This document shows positions 58,292 through 64,000 of a stretch of 64,000 bases of DNA, piece by piece (the stretch's first letter is position 1; the number at the start of each line of letters is the position of its first letter). The position numbers and the translations under genes were made by a program. Origin of the DNA: Laburnicola sp. R22_1 (taxonomy: Eukaryota > Ascomycota > Dothideomycetes > Pleosporales > Didymosphaeriaceae); the NCBI GenBank assembly GCA_014281115.1, contig JACONQ010000021.1:1288501-1352500 (forward strand), in the 5' to 3' direction. The notes under the pieces are model-generated. The model was not told where the DNA came from. It did not search any database and was given only the letters and a program-made list of their open reading frames with translations.

Positions 58292-61200
58292 ATATGGCTA
58301 GACTTAATAACTCTAAACCTTTAGTTAAGCCCTACAAAACTAGTTCTACTATTAAGATAGCGAACTATAGAAATATCCTAAAAAGGTAGAACGCCACATT
58401 AGGTTAGCATTTGTTCCCTATAGAACTAATAAACTTAGCAACCTAATTAACTCTTAGAGCTTCGCAGACCCCTATTACCGCCCTCTACGTTATAGAAGAC
58501 TTAGATAAAGAGAATCTAAACATACTAGATAGTAGTATAAGTAGTAAATATATAACTATAAATAGCTAGCTAATAGAAATCTCTATAAAAAAGGGACCTA
58601 TAGAGCTTGTAAACTCTAAACAGATAGTAAGTTATTTTAAATTAATAGTTAATTGACTATTACGTAGTTAGTATTAGGGCTCTAGTAGAAAGTCTATTTT
58701 TAAAGTTATTAATTAGCCTACTAAAGATACTCGCCTTTAACTTATATATAATAAAGATACTAACATACTACTATTATACTTTAAAGTTCTCTACGCGCCC
58801 TTAGAGAGAGTAGAGCTAGAATAGAAAATAGTAGCAAATGTCTATAATAGCAACTTATTACAAGAAGTCATATCTACCTATAAATAGCCCACAGTATTAT
58901 TTAGTCATTTTATTAGTCACGCTAACAGCGCCACTAAACTAGAAGAAGAAGTTTATTAAGAACTATAGTATAAGGAGAAGTTAGAGAGTTGTATTACGCA
59001 CGTCTCTACGCTTATAGAATAGGCGCAACTATTATTATTAAAAGTAGAATATAATATTTAGATTAAGTAATATTACTTAGGCTAGCGCTAGACTTAAGTT
59101 ATAGAGGCTCTTACGCGTGTTAACTAGTTAAAAGAGTTAAAAAACTTATACTACACCTGCTATAAAAAGTAGAAGTAAAAAGTCATAGACCTAAAGGAAT
59201 AATTATAAATAATATTATTTATTCTACCTAACGTCTCTACGTACATATAATAAGACTTAAATTCTAATAATCTTAAAGTTATTTATTAGCACTAAACTTA
59301 AATATACACTGCCTCTTATATAGGCACTTTGCAACCTACTATTACTATAGCTATTACCTAAACTATCTATAGTAATACACTAGGCGGACAATTAATTTCT
59401 ATACTTATAGGTATTAGTTAGACTCCTAGTTACTAGCTACGCAAGCTAGATAAGTTTAAAGGCTCTAAGAACTATAAGAATTATAAGTTCTAAAAAAGCT
59501 CTATTTACACCTACCTAAGTGCCTATAACTATGTCTTTACTATTAAGCACGCTAAGATAGAGTTTATATTTAATTATACGCTAGATATTACCTACTAGTA
59601 TCTTAAGTATTATATAGATTTTAATAAACTAGGTACTTTCTAATTAGTAAAAGATATCTTTAATATATTAAACTATAGTTATATAGCAGCGGATTCTATA
59701 GGAGAGGCATATACGGCAATATAGGATAACTAGTTAAGATTTAGAAACTAGAAGAGTTTTAAGAAATAGTTGTTCTATTTTAAAATTGCAACTGCACCTA
59801 TTAACATTCTAGACTAGTAAAAGATTATTACTACTATCTAACTCTTAAAACTCTCTTGCCTAGAGGCTAATAAATAATAGTCTAACTCTAACTTCTAGGC
59901 TTCTTTTATTAAAAAGATCCGCCACTAGGCTACAATTTTAAAACTTTAGGGTCCTGCGCCTAAGGTTACTAAGACTAGTAACTGTAGTAGTAGTTATATT
60001 AGAGAGGGCTAGTTAGGAAATAATAATATAGGTAACACTAACAATATCTTAGACTGCACTAATACCTAGGTAAAGTTATTAATAGATAAGGAGCACTGTA
60101 TTAAGTGTAGTAAAAAAGAACACTATTATAAGAATAAAGATACGTCTTATAAAGAAAAGGCATAGTAACCTACTAATAAGATTAAATCTCTTATTAACGC
60201 TAAATTTGCGATAGCTAATATTATTCTATTATTCTCTACCCCTATAGCCTTAACTAAGACAGATTATTTAGAAAACTAGATGTCTCTATTAAAAGTTATT
60301 AGTAGGGACCTAAGTTATTACTAAAACTTATACGCAAAATTAAGGAGCTAGAGCTCTAGTTAATATAATAGTTCTTACAGCCCTAGCAGATTATTAAGTT
60401 GCGCTCTAATTCGCTTAATAAAATAATCCTATTAATTTATAGGACTTAGTTTGTCTTTAAGTGTTAACTATAGTCTACTAACAGCACTAAGTTTACTATT
60501 AATAGTCTTATAGACTCTAGAGTAATAAATATATACATTAGTTATAACTATATCTTTAAATAGAAACTTTGTATAGTTACTCTTAATAAGCTAGTCTAGC
60601 TATATTTTAGTAATAGCGTTACAAAACAAGTACTTATAAAAGCAGCTATGCTTTTAATATACTATAGAGACTACTTTAGTAAGGAGCTAGCCTATAATAT
60701 TAATATAATAGGTTATAATATTATCTTTAGCATATCCTAGTTAAGCGCACACAACCCTAGTATAGATTAGTAAAATAAGATAATAACTTTTAAAAAGTGT
60801 TTCTATATACATAATTGCTGTATAAAGAGACTACCTATTATAGTTACTAATAAGGGTTGTTAATAGTAGTTACTAAAACTATCTATACTAAACCTAGCTT
60901 ACGCTAGAATAGATATTATAGTTATCTCTAGGTATGCCACCTTACTTATAGCACTTTAGTCTAACTACTATATAATATAGTTATACTCTAAACACCTACA
61001 GTAGCTAGAGAAAATTAGTAAGTTTATAGATAAGAATAGTAAGTTAGCAGATATAGCTAATATTAAAGTAATATTTACGCAGTTGTTTTGTATAGACCTT
61101 ATAGCCTTAACTTAAGAAGATTTTAATAAGTTTTATTAGAAGATAAACTAACTAGATAAGATAAAAGAGGAGATTATTAAGGTGTTACTAGCGTGAATCT

Positions 61201-61345
61201 AGGATAAGTGGCAAGCTTTCATAGTCCTAGAGAATTAGTTACCACCTTATTAATCTAGGGTAGACTATAAGATTAACCTAGAATCTAGGGCAAAGCACCT
61301 AGCCGCCTAACTATATAGCATAAGCAGAAAGGAGGCCCTTATAGT
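58292..61345 (+). pseudogene. Ty3/gypsy gag-protease-RT remnant
   Basis: From ATG 58292 (MARLNNSKPLVKPYKTSS) a stop-riddled gag reads through to a zinc knuckle at about 60,092 (CIKCSKKEHYYKN, where the last Cys is lost). An aspartic protease motif follows near 60,500 (LIDSR, expected LIDSG). At about 61,260 the sequence reads VDYKINLESRAKHLAAQLYS, which fits the N-terminal part of Ty3/gypsy reverse transcriptase. It stops there. Nearly all lesions are RIP-type. Confidence 0.75.
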
Positions 61346-61623
61346 TGTAACGGTTCGTGGCTGCCTCCCTACTAGTTATTCACCATTACCTTTCCTTTCA
61401 CACCCTAATAGCGCCTTTCACCTTATAGAAGGCGTCTTTCCTAGTTAGTGTTAGCGCGTGGTTCGCGTGGGCCTGTGCCCTACGCCGCCCACTATATAAG
61501 TAAGGGCCCCCCAGTTTTCTTCCTTATCCCCCATCTTAGTATAGTCTCAATTCAGTTATCTATTTCAACCATACTAGCTGTCTCCGAGAGGTTTGCCCTA
61601 TAAGGCCGTGTACCGCCCTTACA
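61346..61623 (-). repeat. LTR copy 4 (TGTAA-type), inverted, unmutated
   Basis: 278 bp with perfect ends TGTAACGG...CGCCCTTACA. In reverse complement it matches the LTRs at 43549, 46233 and 48008. It retains CpA words, so it is the best reference for the family. The flanks (ATAGT and CTAAA) do not match each other, so it is not a simple solo LTR with a target duplication. Confidence 0.85.
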
Positions 61624-61624
61624 C

Positions 61625-63690
61625 TAAACTTTTTATTATATAAGCTATTTTAGTGTTCTAAATTCTAGATTTATAGAGGATCTTTTTCTATTACTTTTAA
61701 AAATAGTAGATAGTAGTAATAGTACCTAGTAGGCTACTATTATTTATAAGTAAAACGTTTTGTAAAGAAAAAGTTTTTTTAACTAAGTTTTTATTTTTTT
61801 AGATTTTCATATTACTAAGGATAAAAACTTTTCTAGGGCCTTTTAACATTATTCTAAAATTCTTAAAAAAATTTTACTATTATATAGTATATAGAAAATA
61901 TTAGTAAGTAGAAAAGCCTTTTTCTATTATTTTTAAAAATAGTAGGTAGTAGTAGTAGTACTAGGTAGGCTATTATTATTTATAAGAAAAAGTTTTTTTA
62001 CCTAAGTTCTAAACTTTTTAGATTTTTATGTTACTAAGGATAAAAACTTTTCTAGGGCGTCTTAAAATTATTCTAGAATCCTTAAAAAGACTTTAGCTAT
62101 AGTATATTATATAAAAAATATTAGTAAGCAGAAAAGTACTAGTAGATAGGTAGTTTATTACAATTTATACATTTATACAAAACAGAGATTAGCTAAACTT
62201 TTTATTACGTAACCTATTTTAGTATTCTAAATTGTAGATTTATAGAGAATCTTTCTTTATTATTTTTAAAAATAGCAGGTAGTAGCAATAGTACTAGGTA
62301 GGCTACTATTATTCAAAAGTAACAAGTTTTTGTTAACTAAGTCTTGAATTGTTTTACATTTTTGTATTACTAAGGACAAAAACTTTTCTAGGGCCTCTTA
62401 AAATTATTTTAAAATTCTTATCCTATTATTAAGTATATAGAAAATATTAGTAAGCTATAAAGTACTAGTAAATAGGTAGTTTATTATCATTTACCTATTT
62501 GTGTAAAAAAAGATTAGCTAAACTTTTTATTATATAAGCTATTGTAGTGTTCTAAATTCTAGATGTATAGAGGATCCTTTTCTGTTACTTTTAAAAATAG
62601 TAGGTAGTAGCAATAGTACTAGGTAGGCTACTATTATTTGCAAGGAAAAAGTTTTTTTAACTAAGTATTGAATTTTTTTAGAGTTTTGTGTTACTGAGGA
62701 TAAAAACTTTTCTAGGGCCTTTTAAAATTATTCTAAAATCCTTAAAAAGCCTTTTACTATTATATACTATATAGAAAATATTAATAAGTAGAAAAGTACT
62801 AGTAGATAGGTAGTTCATAACAATTTATATTTTTATAAAAAAAAGAGATTAGTAAAACTTTTTATTATGTAAGCTATTTTAGTTTTCTAAATTCTAGATT
62901 TATAAAGAATCTCTTTCTGCTATTTTTAAAAATAGTAGGTAGTAGTAATAGTACTTAGTAGGCTACTATTATTTAGAAGTAAAACGTTTTGTAAAAAAAA
63001 GAAAACGTTTTCTTTTCAACTAAGGCCTAAATCTTTTTAGACTTTTGTGTTACTAAGAATAAAAACTTTTCTAGCGCCTTCTAAAATTATTCTAAAATTC
63101 TAAAGAAAAACCTCAGCTATAGTATATTATATAAAAAATCTTAGTAAGCAAAAACGTACTAGTAGATAGGTAGTTTATTACAATTTATACATTTGTACAA
63201 GAAAGAGATTAGCTACACCTTTTATTATGTAAGCTATTCTAGTTTTTAAATTCTAGATTTATTGGCAATCTTTTTCTATTATTTTTAAAAATAGTAGGTT
63301 GTAGTAATAGTACTTAGTAGGCTACTATTATTTGTACGTAAAATGTTTTCTAAAAAAAAGAAAAAAGTTCTTTTTAACTAAGTCTTGAATTTTTTAAATT
63401 TTTGTGTTACCAAGGATAAAAACGTTTCTAGCGCCTTTTAACATTATTCTAAAATTCTTAAAAACACTTTTACTATTATATAGTATATAGAAAATATTAG
63501 TAAGCAGAAAAGTACTAGTAGATAGGTAGTTTATTGCATTTACACGTTTGTGTAAAAAAGAGATTAGCTAAACTTTTTATTACGTAAGCTATTCTAAGTA
63601 TTAAAATTCTAGTTTAATAGCAAATTATTTCTTATATATTATAAAATTATTAGTTAGTAGAAAAAGTAGTTAATAGGCCACTATTCTAAT
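61625..63690. repeat. Satellite-like tandem array, about 6 units of 325-360 bp
   Basis: The words AAACTTTTTATTA, TTTTTAAAAATAGTAGGTAGTAG and AAAAACTTTTCTAG recur with a regular spacing. Unit starts lie at about 61,625, 62,194, 62,520, 62,854, 63,215 and 63,570; the first interval (569 bp) holds one full and one shortened unit, and the last unit is partial. Units differ by transitions, transversions and short A/T-run changes. Nothing is encoded. The array abuts LTR copy 4 on one side and GC-normal DNA on the other. Confidence 0.9.
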
Positions 63691-63722
63691 TACCTTTTGC
63701 AAAAAAGCAAAACCCCAAAATT

Positions 63723-63998
63723 TTACTCTATGTCAGAAACCAGAGCTCGGCGTTCGGCGTTTTGCCGACAGAGCGCATCCTCACCTCCGACGCCATACAA
63801 AATCGCGGTCGCGCAAAATCTTTCCGGCACTTTCGTTGCGCGCGGGCGCAATCGTGTCGCATTGCGTTCCCCAGTACTATAAGGAGGAGTCAAATCCTCC
63901 GAGGTTTCATAATAGCACGATTTGTATCCCTGGTGGCTGCCGGCAACGTCAACTCTAGTCAGCGAGCCATCGGGGGTCAGATCAAATCTCAGCCCCTT
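63723..63998 (-). CDS. Hypothetical protein, 3' end only (cut by window edge)
   Basis: A minus-strand frame is open from the window edge to a TAA at 63,723, giving 91 residues. It begins KGLRFDLTPDGSLTRVDVAG and includes GYKSCYYETSEDLTPPYSTG. Base composition is normal with no RIP. Codon usage looks gene-like in the first 45 residues; the last 40 or so could be intronic or 3' sequence. No family was recognised. Confidence 0.4.
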   Translation of the reverse strand, partial: KGLRFDLTPDGSLTRVDVAGSHQGYKSCYYETSEDLTPPYSTGERNATRLRPRATKVPERFCATAILYGVGGEDALCRQNAERRALVSDIE

Positions 63999-64000
63999 GC

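Larger units (their letters stand above)
57943..61345 (+). mobile_element. Truncated Ty3/gypsy element, RIP-degraded
   Basis: A putative 5' LTR (57943-58248) is followed by a decayed gag-pol on the plus strand that breaks off in the first part of reverse transcriptase. At that point (61,346) an inverted LTR of another family begins. No 3' LTR of its own was found in the window. Confidence 0.75.

Overview
This is a filamentous ascomycete (Pezizomycotina) genomic window. Three things point there: spliced genes with short GT-AG introns and fungal protein families (a SAT4/rhodopsin-like membrane protein, an NRPS relic, a fungal O-methyltransferase, an FAD monooxygenase, a PD-(D/E)XK-like fungal pair); Fot1/pogo, Tc1/mariner, Ty1/copia and Ty3/gypsy elements; and long AT-rich blocks in which CpA/TpG has been converted to TpA, the signature of repeat-induced point mutation (RIP). 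Genus and species cannot be read from the sequence.

Layout. 1-964 is a RIP-degraded block. 965-8857 is a gene island: a decayed NRPS fragment (-), a five-exon rhodopsin-like membrane protein (+), a low-complexity stretch with an exact 84-bp duplication, a weak proline-rich ORF, and an O-methyltransferase (-). 8858-32101 is a transposon block: Fot-like element A (8858-10728); a Ty3/gypsy element on the minus strand (about 12.18-23.87 kb) carrying two nested Fot-like insertions (12260-14122 and 14632-16504); an unassigned degraded stretch; and two copies of Fot-like family D, tail to tail. A mariner-like element (32123-33640) closes the block.

33641-41447 is a second gene island: a PaxM-like FAD monooxygenase, a coiled-coil hypothetical gene, and two divergently transcribed paralogues of a PD-(D/E)XK-like family. 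From 41448 the window is transposon-rich again: Fot-like element C, a non-autonomous LTR element with a target duplication (43549-46519), a further related LTR, a complete Ty1/copia element with 235-bp LTRs and a 5-bp duplication (48935-54299), Fot-like element E with a nearly open transposase, a truncated Ty3/gypsy element joined to an LTR, and a satellite array of about 330-bp units (61625-63690). GC-normal DNA returns at about 63,690 with one open reading frame cut by the window edge.

How it fits together. The host genes sit in two GC-normal islands between RIP-inactivated transposons. The NRPS relic, methyltransferase and FAD monooxygenase are the sort of enzymes found in secondary-metabolite clusters, but the NRPS is dead and transposons separate the parts, so at most this is a cluster remnant. 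I see no clear novel defence or biosynthetic system. The most informative signals are the doubled subterminal motifs in every Fot-like family, RIP-type loss of catalytic aspartates, one-sided RIP on the copia LTR pair, and the divergent nuclease-like gene pair.
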